Part shown: piece by piece, positions 23,436 to 33,875 of the stretch
Layout of the letters: the number at the start of each line of letters is the position of its first letter
How positions within the stretch are numbered: the stretch's first letter is position 1
DNA from: Eonycteris spelaea
Lineage: Eukaryota; Chordata; Mammalia; Chiroptera; Pteropodidae
NCBI GenBank assembly: GCA_003508835.1
Contig: PUFA01000084.1
Location: 2,666,001-2,730,000 of the forward strand
Length of the DNA stretch: 64,000 nucleotides
Reading direction: 5' to 3'
Notes under the pieces: model-generated
What the model was told of the DNA's origin: nothing
Databases searched by the model: none
Seen by the model: the letters and a program-made list of their open reading frames with translations, nothing else
Program-made: the position numbers and the translations under genes

Positions 23436-23758
23436 GATGAAACTGGCTACTCCACATCCTGTCCTAGAAAACTCTTCTTCCAGACATTTGCATGGTGCTT
23501 CCAACATCCATTTCTCCAGAAAGGTTTTCACAAACAACCCCATCTAAAACAGTGCCACCCCCACATTCTCTGTCTCTCTGTGCAGTTTCTTAATCATTAT
23601 TTAGCAATATATTTAGAGTAATGTTTTTGTTTATCTTTCACCAGATCTTCTTGAGGGCAGGGTCTTGATCAATTTTTTTTCATCTTTATAATTCTCATGT
23701 TTGCATCAGTGATTGGCATGTAATAGAACCCACTAAATATTTGCTGAATGGAAATATT
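23436..23758 (+). mobile_element. L2 LINE 3' end
   Basis: Sense L2, about 320 bp: 'acatttgcatggtgcttcc', 'gaaaggttttcacaaac', 'ctaaaacagtgccacccc', 'cttgagggcagggtcttg', ending 'aaatatttgctgaatgga'. The block order is that of the last part of L2. Stop-free frames over it are chance. Confidence 0.88.
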
Positions 23759-24165
23759 TATTCCAAGATGAGAGTTAAATAGTCCCAGGATGCCTGCCCA
23801 TAAGACTGCAGAAGAGTTGAATTCTGGTTAGAGGTAACAATGAAAAAAGGGCAAATAACATAAGGGTCTAGGTAGGAGGACAGACATATATTTTGAATTA
23901 AAGAAGTGATGAGAGATCTAGATCTTTGAAGATAGCTAAGAGAGATCATGAGGGCTAAGATAAGGCTGCCTGAAGTAACAAGTCATTGGAATTCATGAAG
24001 CTCAAGAGGTGTGAGACCAATTTTGCAATACTGAATTAACATGTACCTTTTAAATTACTTAGGATTATTGTAGTGAGGTGTGGAGGGGAAACTGTCAAGA
24101 AGAATGACTCCAAAGAAGCAATCTGAAGAATAGAATCAACATTTGATGAGAGCTTCTGTATGATG
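23759..24165. other. Unclassified DNA, purine-rich
   Basis: Texture is similar to internal antisense L2 ('gggctaagataaggctgcc'), but this is not certain. Confidence 0.35.
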
Positions 24166-24167
24166 CA

Positions 24168-24302
24168 GTCATTACTGTTCAGTTTTCCAGAGGAGAACTC
24201 TGATCCTCAGAGGGCCAAATGTCTAGAGTTACATAGTAACTAGTAGCACAGCAAGCATTAGATTATGGCTCTAAATTCCACACTTATTCTACAAAATCAC
24301 AG
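24168..24302 (-). mobile_element. MIR SINE fragment
   Basis: Antisense MIR: 'ttccagaggagaactctgatcctcagagg', then 'gagttacatagtaactagtagcac' and 'ttagattatggctctaaattcc'. Only the 5' half of the MIR is covered. Confidence 0.7.
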
Positions 24303-25285
24303 CCCCTCCCCACTCCTTCCCTCTCAGTGCCACTACCTCTACTCTTATTTTCTTTCTTTCCTTTAACTTACCCACATTGTCTGAGACAGGAGATTGTTTA
24401 AAAATTTTTTAAAAAGCCATTCCAAGCCGTTTTTCTCCCTTTCCCCTAGTTTGGAAGAAAGATTTAAGAAAGCTAAAAGGCATATAAGGTAAACTGCTTT
24501 CCAAAATCAGCACGATATTTAGCTATTTTCTGTGCATAAAGGGGAAGAAAGCATCTGAGAACAAATCACAGTAATAAAGAGAAGATGTCAACATTTGTTT
24601 GGAAAAATAAATGCACTATAACTCAAATTTCTAGAATTTAGCCAAGGAAAATTGCATCTCCATTAACTGAAAATACCCTAGTTCCTAAAGATTTAGCTAT
24701 TGCCTGCAAAATGCCCCATATGACATATTTAGGAGTTATAGGGATAATAGTTGTTGAGAAAATCTCTAGGAGGTTCTAAAAGGATTGAGATGATTTAAAC
24801 ATAAAATAAAATTTTAGCTAAGTTTGTAGTAACAGTACCATATGTATTAAAAATATATATATTTTTGGACTGACTAGAGAACAAAATGAGAGTATTTCAA
24901 AGAACATGGAACCCATTTGTTATATAGGCAAAATAAAACAATATTTTATAATGCTGACGATCTTAGGTTTGAAATAATGGTGGCAAATAGCAGCTGACAT
25001 CTGGGCATTTATCAAAGTTACTGTAATGTGGTTTTTACAGAGGTGTGCTTATAGTTTCCTATTTGTGAAGTCTGTGGTTCAGATTATGTATAAAGGATAC
25101 ATAGTCATGACTTTTTGATTAGCTTTATAACACTCATTGATTTCATTTACTTTCCTTTTGTAAAATAAAATTTGTGTTTCCATTGTTCAATTCTGGGCTT
25201 ATTTCTATAATAACACAATGACACCTTCAAATTATTAAGATGGGTCTCCATGGGAAAGTGAAGTGGAACTGTGAAAACTGGCTGA
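24303..25285. other. Unclassified AT-rich DNA
   Basis: Only short AT tracts (about 24,850-24,865) stand out. Confidence 0.4.
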
Positions 25286-25287
25286 GA

Positions 25288-25425
25288 AAAATTTATCTAC
25301 CCATTCAAAAACATTTACTGATCAACCTGTATGTGTGTGGTTCTCTTCTAGGCTCTGGAGATACAGACATGAAAAATGGCATAAAAGTTCTTGCTCTCAT
25401 TGAACTTACATCTAGTTGGGATGAG
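25288..25425 (-). mobile_element. L2 LINE 3' end
   Basis: Antisense L2 3' end: 'attcaaaaacatttactgatc', 'tcttctaggctctggagat', then 'cttgctctcattgaacttac' and 'tctagttggga'. A frame at 25240-25461 reads through it by chance. Confidence 0.82.
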
Positions 25426-25664
25426 GGGCCATTCTGTGAACACACATATACACACACATGATATGCAATTTAGATTACATAAGAGCTATACAAAAAAAGT
25501 GGATTAAAGGATGAGAGGGTGGCAGAGGAATGAAAAGTCAGAGGGGTGCTGGTTTAGGTAGTTTAATGAGAACTATTTCTCTATGAAGGTGACTTTCGAA
25601 TAAGATTAATTTAGTTAACTAAAAGGAAATGAGAGGAAAGAAATCAGTTTTTGGCCACTTAGCA
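25426..25664. other. Unclassified DNA; short (CA) tract
   Basis: A CA-rich run lies at about 25,441-25,459. A purine-rich stretch follows that may be more L2. Confidence 0.35.
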
Positions 25665-25665
25665 G

Positions 25666-25886
25666 ATGCCAAGCATTTTGCAAAAGTATTCTTCACAGGG
25701 TAGGTCAAGCAATATTTATCTTAGCACAGCACTATAAGGATCACTGGTTCATTTTAAAGCTGAGGAATCTGATACTCTGAAATACTAATTTCCCCGAGAT
25801 CATACAATCTCTAATGGAATCACGATTTAAACTCAAATCTGTCTGATTTTAGAAACTGTGTTCTTTCCATTAGACTGAGCTCACTG
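25666..25886 (-). mobile_element. MIR SINE, near full length
   Basis: Antisense MIR over about 220 bp: 'cagatgccaagcattttgc', 'attttaaagctgaggaatctg', 'ttccccgagatcatacaatc', 'atttaaactcaaatctgtctg', 'ttagactgagctc'. Confidence 0.88.
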
Positions 25887-26008
25887 TGTGAGAACAGATA
25901 GGAATTGCAACCTTGAAGGTGAAAGGAGAAAAGAGAGAGTAGTACTAGTAGAGGTGATAATTCTTTGGGTCTTGAAAGAATCAGAAAGTTCTGGGGAGTA
26001 ATGGGTTG

Positions 26009-26483
26009 AGGGTTTCATTTGTTACCTTTGGCTGCTATAACAAACTAACCACAAACTGAGTCTTTTAAAACAACAGAAACTTATTCTGTGACAGTTCTGG
26101 AGACCAGTAGTCTGAAATCAGTATCACTGGATTGAATTCAAAATATCTGCAGAGCCATAGTCTCTCTGGAGGCTCTTGGGGAGAATCTCTTTCCTTGCCT
26201 CTTTCGGCATCTGATGGCCACTGGCATTCTTTCACTTATGGCTGCCTCTCTTCATTCTCTGTCTTCCTTTTCACTTGCATGTGTGAGATTTCCCTCTACT
26301 TTTCTCTTAGAAAGATATATGCAATTGCACTTAGGACCCATCTGGATAAACCAGAATAATCTCATCTCAAGATCTTTAACTTACATCTGCTAAGTTTTCC
26401 TTATATAAGGTAACATTTATAGTTTCTAGGGATTACATGTGGATATCCATTAGAGGGTCATTTTTCAAACTACAACAAGGGTT
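26009..26483 (-). mobile_element. MaLR-type (MLT1-like) solo LTR with target duplication
   Basis: A long terminal repeat of an ERVL-MaLR-type element, read on the minus strand. It spans 26,015-26,477. Plus-strand landmarks are 'ggctgctataacaaac' at about 26,030, 'ttaaaacaacagaaacttattctg', 'gacagttctggagaccag', 'gaggctcttggggagaatc', 'cccatctggataaacc' and the end 'actacaaca'. The direct repeat 'agggtt' flanks it at 26,009-26,014 and 26,478-26,483. No internal retroviral sequence is present, so it is a solo LTR. The open frame at 26132-26359 is a chance reading. The exact MaLR subfamily is not claimed. Confidence 0.85.
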
Positions 26484-26635
26484 AAAGAAAATACAGTGCA
26501 GAGAAAAATACAAAACAGATGTTTGGAGGCCTTAAATCATCAAGCATTTAGATTAAAATTGAGAAACTAAAAGAGTCTAAGGGAAGACAATGAATACTGT
26601 TGGCTTTGCACTGCTTTTTGGAACTGTCACTCACC
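26484..26635. other. Unclassified DNA
   Basis: A short spacer between the LTR and the L2. Confidence 0.4.
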
Positions 26636-27268
26636 ATTCATTCATTCCATTATTCATTATGTATTTGATTAACCCCTGTGCTAGAAACTAGTTATGGTCC
26701 CAGCCCTTGTCGGGTTTGCAGTCTAGTGGTGGAGACAGGTGGTAATGTCAAAAAAATTATACAGATCAACTATGTGACTAGACACTGTGATAAATGTTAT
26801 GAAGATAAATACAGGGTGCCATTGAGATTGACAAAAATTAGAGGAAAGTGGTACAAAATAGTTCTAACAATGTTTCATACCGATACATAATCTATATGAA
26901 GGATTTTAGGTAATTTATTCTTTCTATAACACTTCCCCTAAAATTTTGTTTCTTCATTTTTAAATTTTCATTGGGGTACAAATCTATTCTCCACACCTTG
27001 TCTTCCTTGAGTATGTGATATTTGCACTGAGATCTAATGGATGTGTGGTAGTTAAAAGGTGGAAGGAACCAGAGAATTATGGGCAGACCTGAGATCTCTA
27101 GGATCAGAGCAGTACATTGAGGGGATGAGGCAAAGACCAATGTAGCTCATATACAGAGAGAGAAGGGGAGAAGGCTGTGAGATGTTCCTGGAGAAATAGG
27201 CAGAAACTAGATGCTGAGGGGCTCTCTAGGCTACACTCAGATGTTATTTTTTATTATATAAACATTGG
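26636..27268 (-). mobile_element. L2 LINE, 3' and central part (left piece)
   Basis: Long antisense L2: 'ccctgtgctagaaactag', 'cagtctagtggtggagaca', 'ctgtgataaatgttatgaag', 'tttgcactgagatctaatgg', 'gaggcaaagaccaatgtagc', 'agatgctgaggggctctc', then 'ttattttttattatataaac' before the break. The block order follows L2 read backwards from its 3' end. The frames at 26678-26890 and 26892-27140 are accidental. Confidence 0.85.
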
Positions 27269-27284
27269 GATATAAGAGAAGAGA

Positions 27285-27500
27285 ATTTTGGGGTTCTTTG
27301 TGTGTATTGTTTTTTTCTGCTTTTTAAAATTTCCAGTACAATCCACCCTTTTTGTTGAGGAGTTTGACAAATGCATACAGTCACAGTAACTATATCCACG
27401 ATCAAGGTACAGATCAGTTCTTACAGCCCTCCCACCACCAAACTTCCTCATGGTACCCCTTTGTAGTCAACTCCTATGCCTTTGCCTGGCCCCTCACAAA
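27285..27500 (-). mobile_element. L1 3' fragment nested in the L2
   Basis: The blocks 'gttgaggagtttgacaaatg', 'catacagtcacagtaac' and 'tcctcatggtacccctttgtag' are antisense wording of an old L1M 3' end. L2 texture stops before this block and resumes after it. No target duplication was found. Confidence 0.65.
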
Positions 27501-27912
27501 TGCTGGTTAGACAAAGAGGTCTTGACAGTTGTGTAAAAGCTAAGTTGAAGAGACAGGACTGACATCTAAGTGAGAGAAGTGATGGCCTAAAACTGTGGTA
27601 GCATAAAAAGTGGGGAGAGGATATATTAAGAGATATTTAGGAGCCAGAATCAAGGGAACTTGGAGACATTAAATATTTTAATTCAGTGATAGAGAAGGAG
27701 TATTTAGGAGACTCTAAGGTCTGGGTAACTGGAAGACTAGTGGGGCCCTTTAAGAAGTAGGAAAGAACAACTATTGTGGTTAAGAGTAGACAGAGATTAA
27801 GTTCAGTTTATGGTGCCAGTGAGATATCCCAGGCTAATGGGGTAGTTACTATATTTTGAGATCTGGAGCTCATTAGAGAAATTTGAACTAAATATTTATA
27901 TTTGAGACATGG
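27501..27912 (-). mobile_element. L2 LINE, further internal part (right piece)
   Basis: Continuation of the antisense L2: 'aagtgagagaagtgatggcc', 'tattaagagatatttaggag', 'gtctgggtaactggaag', 'agttcagtttatggtgcc', 'gatctggagctcattagag'. This part lies upstream in L2 of the piece ending at 27,268, as expected if one L2 was interrupted. Confidence 0.75.
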
Positions 27913-27934
27913 GAGATTTTGAAAGGAATCTTAG

Positions 27935-28285
27935 CCCTTTTCTTTATTCACTATGTAACTTTTTTTTTTTATCACACTTCATGTATTGTTCTGCAATTTT
28001 ATTTTTTCAATTAAAAATAGGCCTTGGAAAAAGGACTTCCTATGTTAGCACACAAATAGCTACCTTGTTAGGTAATAGCTAATTCATGTGTTCCATAATT
28101 TGTTCGTGACAACGTTTGTAGCTGTTTCCTTAGTGATGGACATTTAGTCTCCTCTCCTCAAATGTTCACTCTCGCCATCAATACTACAACACATTGTCCT
28201 CTGCAACCTGTTTATGCTCACGAATACAGTTCTTTATGAGTTTTCCCTATTTTGTGTACTTTTAGAATGTTGTTGAATTGGTTAT
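27935..28285 (-). mobile_element. Old L1M/HAL1-type 3' UTR remnant
   Basis: Antisense blocks: 'ttctgcaattttattttttc' (about 27,990), 'cctatgttagcacacaaatagctac', 'gtgttccataatttgttc', 'agtgatggacatttagtc' (about 28,133) and 'acagttctttatgag'. They occur in the order of the old L1M 3' end also seen at 430-960. Confidence 0.7.
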
Positions 28286-28546
28286 ATAATAGAAAATAAT
28301 TTTTAAACCAACAAGAATAAGGATAAGAGGATCATTACCTTTCTCGCCAAACCCAAAAATTCTACATTGTAGTTTATTCCTTAAAGTGCAGCATAAAAGT
28401 GACTATTAGGACAGCTTAAAGTGAATAATTAAACAAACAAAAAACACACAAACAAAATGATGATAATTTTCCTCAGGAGGTTGTAGAAAATCCAAATATC
28501 TGTAGTTTAGCTAAATGCATAGATGTCACAGTATTAATTGTTCATG

Positions 28547-28549
<3 letters not shown>
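28286..28549. other. Unclassified DNA
   Basis: Contains an A-rich stretch near 28,430-28,457; nothing else recognised. Confidence 0.4.
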
Positions 28550-28595
<46 letters not shown>

Positions 28596-28596
28596 T
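28550..28596. repeat. (ATT)n microsatellite
   Basis: About 15 uninterrupted ATT units. Confidence 0.97.
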
Positions 28597-28679
28597 TATA
28601 ATTTCTCAGTCTGCAGAACCCTTTCACCAAGTCTCATTATCTCCTTGCTCTTACAACTAATTTTTTGATAAAAGTAAAT

Positions 28680-28905
28680 ATAATAATATTTATTGTGTAC
28701 AAACTGTATTCTAGGCATTGTTTTAAGTATGCTTGTATTTAATCCTGGAAACAACCTGGAAGTGAAAAACACTTTTACTTTACAGATAAGAAATAAAGCA
28801 CAGAACAATTAATATATATGTTAAGGCTTCACAACTAGTAAGACTCAGAGTTGATAATGTAAGAGCTACAACTTAAACTCAATTACTAAAGAGTTACTTG
28901 TTCAG
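28680..28905 (-). mobile_element. MIR SINE, near full length
   Basis: Antisense MIR: 'aatatttattgtgtac', 'ctaggcattgttttaag', 'ttacagataagaaataaagcacag', 'aaggcttcacaactagtaag', 'caacttaaactcaattac'. It overlaps the minus frame at 28596-28808, which is therefore not a gene. Confidence 0.85.
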
Positions 28906-29182
28906 GTGCACTTTACTACACTGTTAAAGCAGTAATACTTACTGTTGGAAATTAATCATAACCGTCTCTGAAGCTTTTAACAATATAAATACAATGTGTA
29001 TTTATGATCTATTCCTCCTTACCTGCCTATCCAAGGAGGAGAGCAGGGCCTGGAAAATTTCTTTAAATGTTTTCTAGTTGATTCTGATGCGTACCTACTT
29101 TCCTCCTTCACCATCACGCACCACCGGTGACTCTCAAGCTCATGAAAAGTAGACATCCACTGTGTGGATAAACAACTATTAC

Positions 29183-29196
29183 AGGCTAGAGGGCGC
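29183..29196 (+). promoter_or_regulatory. CTCF-motif match (candidate)
   Basis: The 14-mer 'aggctagagggcgc' agrees with the published 14-base CTCF consensus (CCASYAGRKGGCRS) at every position from 4 to 14 and fails at the first three. It carries one of the few CpGs in the neighbourhood. The consensus is established knowledge; binding here is inference. Confidence 0.35.
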
Positions 29197-29811
29197 TCCA
29201 AATGTATTCTGTGAGTTTGTACCTGGGCACTGATGATCATTAGGAAATGGAGTTCTTGCATAAGGCTGCCTTGTATGGAACATGAGTTGGTTACTAATGT
29301 CACACTGTGAAATTCATAGGCATAATCTTGAATGAAAAGGCAAAATTAGGGTTGTTTATACTATGGTTTCTGGGTCAAATGGACAGAATTCTATTAATTT
29401 ATCCAGACTATAAAAAGTTACACATAACAAGTTGCATGTGAATAGTGCGTTTCCTTACATATTCTTGAAATTCATATTGTACATGTTCATATATTGTATT
29501 TGTATTTTTCAATGGAGAATGATATTTAAAGAAACATTCTCTTTTTAAAAGTAGACCTGCACAAAATGAGTAGCATTTCTAAACCATCTATCTATTTTGT
29601 AAATCTACATGTTCATATAATGCATTTGAATATTTTCTTCCAATTGTATGTCTATGGAGATGAACTTTTAATTCTTAGTTCATAGAAAACATTGGTAATT
29701 TTTTTTCTCCACTTGTGTGTAATTCAAACAGCTAAGGGTCTCTCACATATATCCTAGAGTCAAGAGTAAAATGTAAATATTTATTTCACATTGTTTTTTT
29801 CTGTCACCATT

Positions 29812-29869
29812 GAAAAACAAAAACAAAACAAAAATAAAAACAAAAGCAAACAACTGTGAAAAAAAAAAA
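29812..29869. repeat. A-rich low-complexity tract (CAAAA/AAAAC)
   Basis: Imperfect AAAAC/AAAAT units ending in an A10 run. Confidence 0.85.
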
Positions 29870-31234
29870 CATTTCAACGTCAGTTTCTGTTGTAAGACCT
29901 ATACTAAATTTAGATAAATCTATCATTTTAACCTGTGATATATGCCTCTTTCTCAGTATTGAAATCATCTTTTTCAGTACATTAGAAGCAACAGCAGCCT
30001 TATTGTTGCAATGTGCCTGCTGGTTTATTTAGTATTCACCTATGATGAGAAACACAGATCGAATTGGTAAATAGATCATTGGAGGTGACTTTTGTAATAC
30101 AGTACTAATAAAAAATGGATTTATAATCCCCTCATTCCAAAGATTGGATAATGATCGGGCTATAACATTTTGACTTGCCTTTCACATTCCAGGGGATCAA
30201 GCCCCTATGTCCTATGTGGTTTTAGCTTCCTAGACAGAGCTAAATCCAATATTTCAGAGATGACCTCAGAAATTTTCATTTTATGTTATTCTTCGTTTTG
30301 GTTCATTCCCTATTTAGCCTTTAAGAGGAAGGTAAAAAAAAATGAGTGATCAGTCCAAAGTAACCTCTTGTACAAGAGAGTCAGGGGTTGTGAGATTGTG
30401 GCCCACCATCCTAGGGACTTTGTGATGCAAATTTATAACAATTATTTTTTTATTAATAATTTACAGTGTTGTAACAACTGCTTTGGGGGGAAAGGCAAAA
30501 GAGAATGAGTAAAAGAGAGAAGTAAGTTATATTGGGTGGGACTTGGCTGTGATTTGAGACTGTTAAATTCTATAGAGAAATAACGTGGAATATGCTTATA
30601 ACATAACATAAAACAAAATTCAAATGTGTGCATGTTTTATCATCTCAACTGTTATTCCAAAGTCCCAAATCATTGGCATAGGAGAAAAAAAGCTAGAAGG
30701 AAATAGACAAAAATGTTAACAGTTGTCATACTTTGGCAGAGAATATGTATATTTTTTCATATTTTTCTAAATGTTGCATTTTCTAAAATTTCAAATGTTT
30801 GGCCAACTTTTATAATATAAAAAGACACAATTTAGTGACAGTAGCTGTTATTTAATTGGTGATCTATGAATCTAATTAGGGTTCAGGGTATAAAGTAAAT
30901 GAGCAACAATTGAAGCACTATCTTCGGAATACATTGCATTCTTGCCATCACTCCCTGCATTTCCATCCTCATCACTACCATTGTTCCTCTCAAACAGTAA
31001 TCTAACCAGAACCTCCAATACCTCCTGCAAAAATCATCCCATTCTTTCCAACCTTATGAAATTGAATTCCATCTAAAATCTCAAATCAGTAAGGAATAAC
31101 ACTTATCTGCAGCTAGTATGATAAGCTAATAATGGATGATATGGTAGTGTCCTTTCATCATGGTGGGATTTTAACTCTGTGAGAGACCTTTGGGGCAATA
31201 TTTCTTTCTTTTTGGTAAATGTGGAATTTTAGAC

Positions 31235-31425
31235 CTAAAATTGAGTTACCAGAGATTTGGACCTAAATCTTACTTCTTCCTCTTTGTACTTGTATAACGT
31301 TGGATAAGTGGCTTAACCAATCTTTTCTAAACTTTGGTTTTCTTATAATTACAATAGGGAAAACTTTGCATAACTGTTTTTTGGGAGGATTAGTAAGTAT
31401 AGTTCATATGAATTAAATGAACTAT
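31235..31425 (+). mobile_element. MIR SINE fragment
   Basis: Sense MIR: 'acctaaatcttacttcttcc', 'gtataacgttggataagtggcttaacc', 'ctttggttttcttataattacaataggg', 'ttgggaggattagtaagt'. A 10-bp inverted repeat (31398-31407 with 31417-31426) lies at its right edge. The minus frame at 31349-31549 is not supported as a gene. Confidence 0.82.
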
Positions 31426-32700
31426 ATTGATTGTACTTGCTACCCTTACCACAAACTGATGGGACAGGTATTATGAGGACGATAGTGGATAATATTGCAT
31501 CCTTACAATTCAACCCCAGCTCCTCTCTCATGAACTTCCAGAGACCCATTGGCCTACTTCCTTCTCAAATTCAGGTTACATCAAATGAATTTAATTGAAC
31601 ACTTATAAACATTTATTATATTCTAGGTTGTATTCACATGTTTTCTTTTTATAGATTATAATTTGCCAGGTGGCAAGCCAATATCTGGACGTCAGTGTTT
31701 GTTTTAATTTAAATCTGCAAAACACAGGGTAGTGATAAGGCCATGAAACCCTTTAAAAAATAATTTTAGGTTATTTAGATCACCACTTTTCTGAATTGTT
31801 GTCTCCACTCAAGTGTCCCTCCCTGGCTTTGTGGCAAAGATGTTGTGAAGTTAGGCCTTTCTAACCCTAATTAGATGTTGCAAAGTCAGGATTTCATTCC
31901 CTATTAGCCATCATTGAAAAAGTTAAAGTTTAAAAACAATGGGAAAAATTAAAAAATAATAATGTGAATCTTCACTGGCCCCTAAATGTGCTCCCAGACC
32001 TCTCCACAACGTGGAGATTACAAAGAGGGGAGGGCAGATAAGTATTGGTTTTCATTTCTAAATGCATTTTTTTGAGTATCAGAGGATTTCTTAGTATATC
32101 TATTTCAACTTCAAAATGGCATCACTGAGTTCCCAGTAAAGGTTATTCATGAATCTTTAGCGTTGTCTTTCTGACTCAGAGTTTTCTGGCATTTGCTAAA
32201 TGTTTGGCTTAGTATTCATTTTTGTCTTTGATTATAGTGGAAGTACAGAGTTGTCTCACTTATGAGATAGCACTTGTGCTGAATTAAGGTCGAATCATTT
32301 GACATTGGCTTCCACAGTGGCTTGAGTCTTCTGAAATTGTTTGCCACAGCCTATTTAGCCACAACCTATTTTCATTCGATTTTGAATCCGCCTGTCCTCT
32401 CCCTAGCCTCACAGAAATGTCTAAGGCCATGCATTAGATGTTGGTGACTAACCTCCTAGCTTTTTTCCAAGCAGACTCTTCCTATGTAGCTTAAGGCATT
32501 CCTTCAGTGGGAATATTTCTTAAACATTGATTGCCCCATGCATCCCTACTTCTTGGCTGTGTCTCTCTAATTACCACATTTGGGAAACACAGTGTATAAG
32601 TGGAGTAGCTCCCCCTGTTATGAACACTAAAATATTCCTCTCTAGGTTCTTGTGGAAAAGGTCAAGAAATTAATTTTAGATGAATATCTTCACCTTCTTA
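31426..32700. other. Unclassified non-coding DNA
   Basis: No recognised repeat or gene in about 1.3 kb. Confidence 0.4.
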
Positions 32701-32701
32701 G

Positions 32702-32915
32702 CCAGTTGCTGTATTAATGATCTCATGACGGATTGCTCCTTAAACTGGCCCCAGCAGAGGTCAGACTGGAGTGAGAATATGCTCTATTTAATGAGGAAGG
32801 GATCAAAGCCCCTAATATTTTACGACTGGTATAAAAATGGAAGGAGTCATCGAGGAACAGAAAATGGTGAAGGAAACCTTGTGCCATATATGGGACTGTG
32901 TGTTTTGCTGAGAAG
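32702..32915 (+). other. Candidate exon (weak): splice-flanked open frame
   Basis: A 214-bp stretch preceded by a short pyrimidine-rich acceptor ('tcttcaccttcttag') and followed by a fair donor ('aag/gtaaaa'). One frame is open across the whole stretch (about 71 codons) and its stop falls inside the donor. The peptide is not recognised; it contains W-P-Q-Q-R and D-W-Y-K-N. The length is not a multiple of three. Chance is a real alternative, because one such match is expected somewhere in a window of this size. Confidence 0.15.
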
Positions 32916-32989
32916 GTAAAAGACCTCTGTGAGTCTATACATTTTCCTTTTTGCTTGAAGAGTTTTTATCCATCTTAAGAAGCTAACAT

Positions 32990-33420
32990 TATATTGATTT
33001 TTTTTACTTATTTAAAATTTTTTCCAAAATACAGAACAGTTGAAAGAATTGAATAATGATCACCTGTGTACTTAACACTGAAATTTAGTGATTGTTAACA
33101 TTTTGACAATTTCCACTAATGTTGCTTTTTCAAATAGATAGATACCACTACATACTTATCAAACATCTCTTAATAATGGCAAATTCATACATAACCACAG
33201 TACAATTATCATACCCTAGAAAATAAACAGTAAATCTTTATAACTTCTATCTTGTATATTTATTCGTAAATCCCAATTGTCCCATCAATATCTTTTATGA
33301 CTGTTTTGTTCAACTAATATCCAAATAACTTTCCTCTATTATATTTGTTTTGTCTCTTTTCATATAGGAAAGGCCTCCAACTTCATTTTATCATTTTGAC
33401 TTTTTTTTTTAGAAAATAAA
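32990..33420 (-). mobile_element. Old L1-type 3' UTR remnant
   Basis: Blocks typical of an old L1 3' UTR read antisense: 'aaaatacagaacagttgaaagaat', 'catacataaccacagtacaat', 'taaatcccaattgtcccatc', 'atatcttttatgactgttttg' and 'ttttgtctcttttcatatag'. No ORF remains. The subfamily is not assigned. Confidence 0.65.
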
Positions 33421-33875
33421 TTCGTTTTTATGACATGTAACACATTCTTAATTTGTTTCCTACTGGTGTTTCTTAACTTGTCCATTTATGCTCTATAGTT
33501 CCTATAAACTGGATGTTCGATCTCCAAGCTTAATTAAATTCATGTAACACTTTTTGGGCAAGAACATTTCATGGATGATGCTGTGTGCTTCATATTACAT
33601 ACAAATAAAAGGTACATAATGTTTGGTTATCCTACTTTCAGTGACACTACATTTGTTTATTTGGTTAAGATAATGACTTGTACACTAGTCTCTCCATTAT
33701 ACTGGTACATTTCCCCCTTCAATATTAGCAAACAAACTTTGAGGTGATACTTTAGCACTATGTGAAATTGCCATTCCCAATGAACTTTGGCCTAGTGATT
33801 TTTATATCCTTTGATGATCCTGGCTCTCTGAATCAATTATTTCATTCATGATTGCTGAATGGTAACTTTCTAGTT
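33421..33875. other. Unclassified DNA left of the second L1
   Basis: AT-rich; nothing recognised. Confidence 0.4.

Larger units (their letters stand above)
28906..31234. other. 2.3 kb unclassified non-coding DNA
   Basis: No supported gene. It contains a CTCF-like motif at 29,183 and an A-rich tract at 29,812-29,869. The minus frame at 29019-29303 (94 codons) lies in a less AT-rich block with no recognised domain. Confidence 0.4.

Noticed and set aside
28550..28596. Regular repeat that might be a CRISPR-like or satellite array
   Set aside because: A simple (ATT)n microsatellite; no spacers and no eukaryotic CRISPR.
31398..31426. 10-bp inverted repeat with 9-base loop as a regulatory hairpin
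   Set aside because: Lies at the edge of a MIR in AT-rich DNA; arms of this size and composition are expected by chance.
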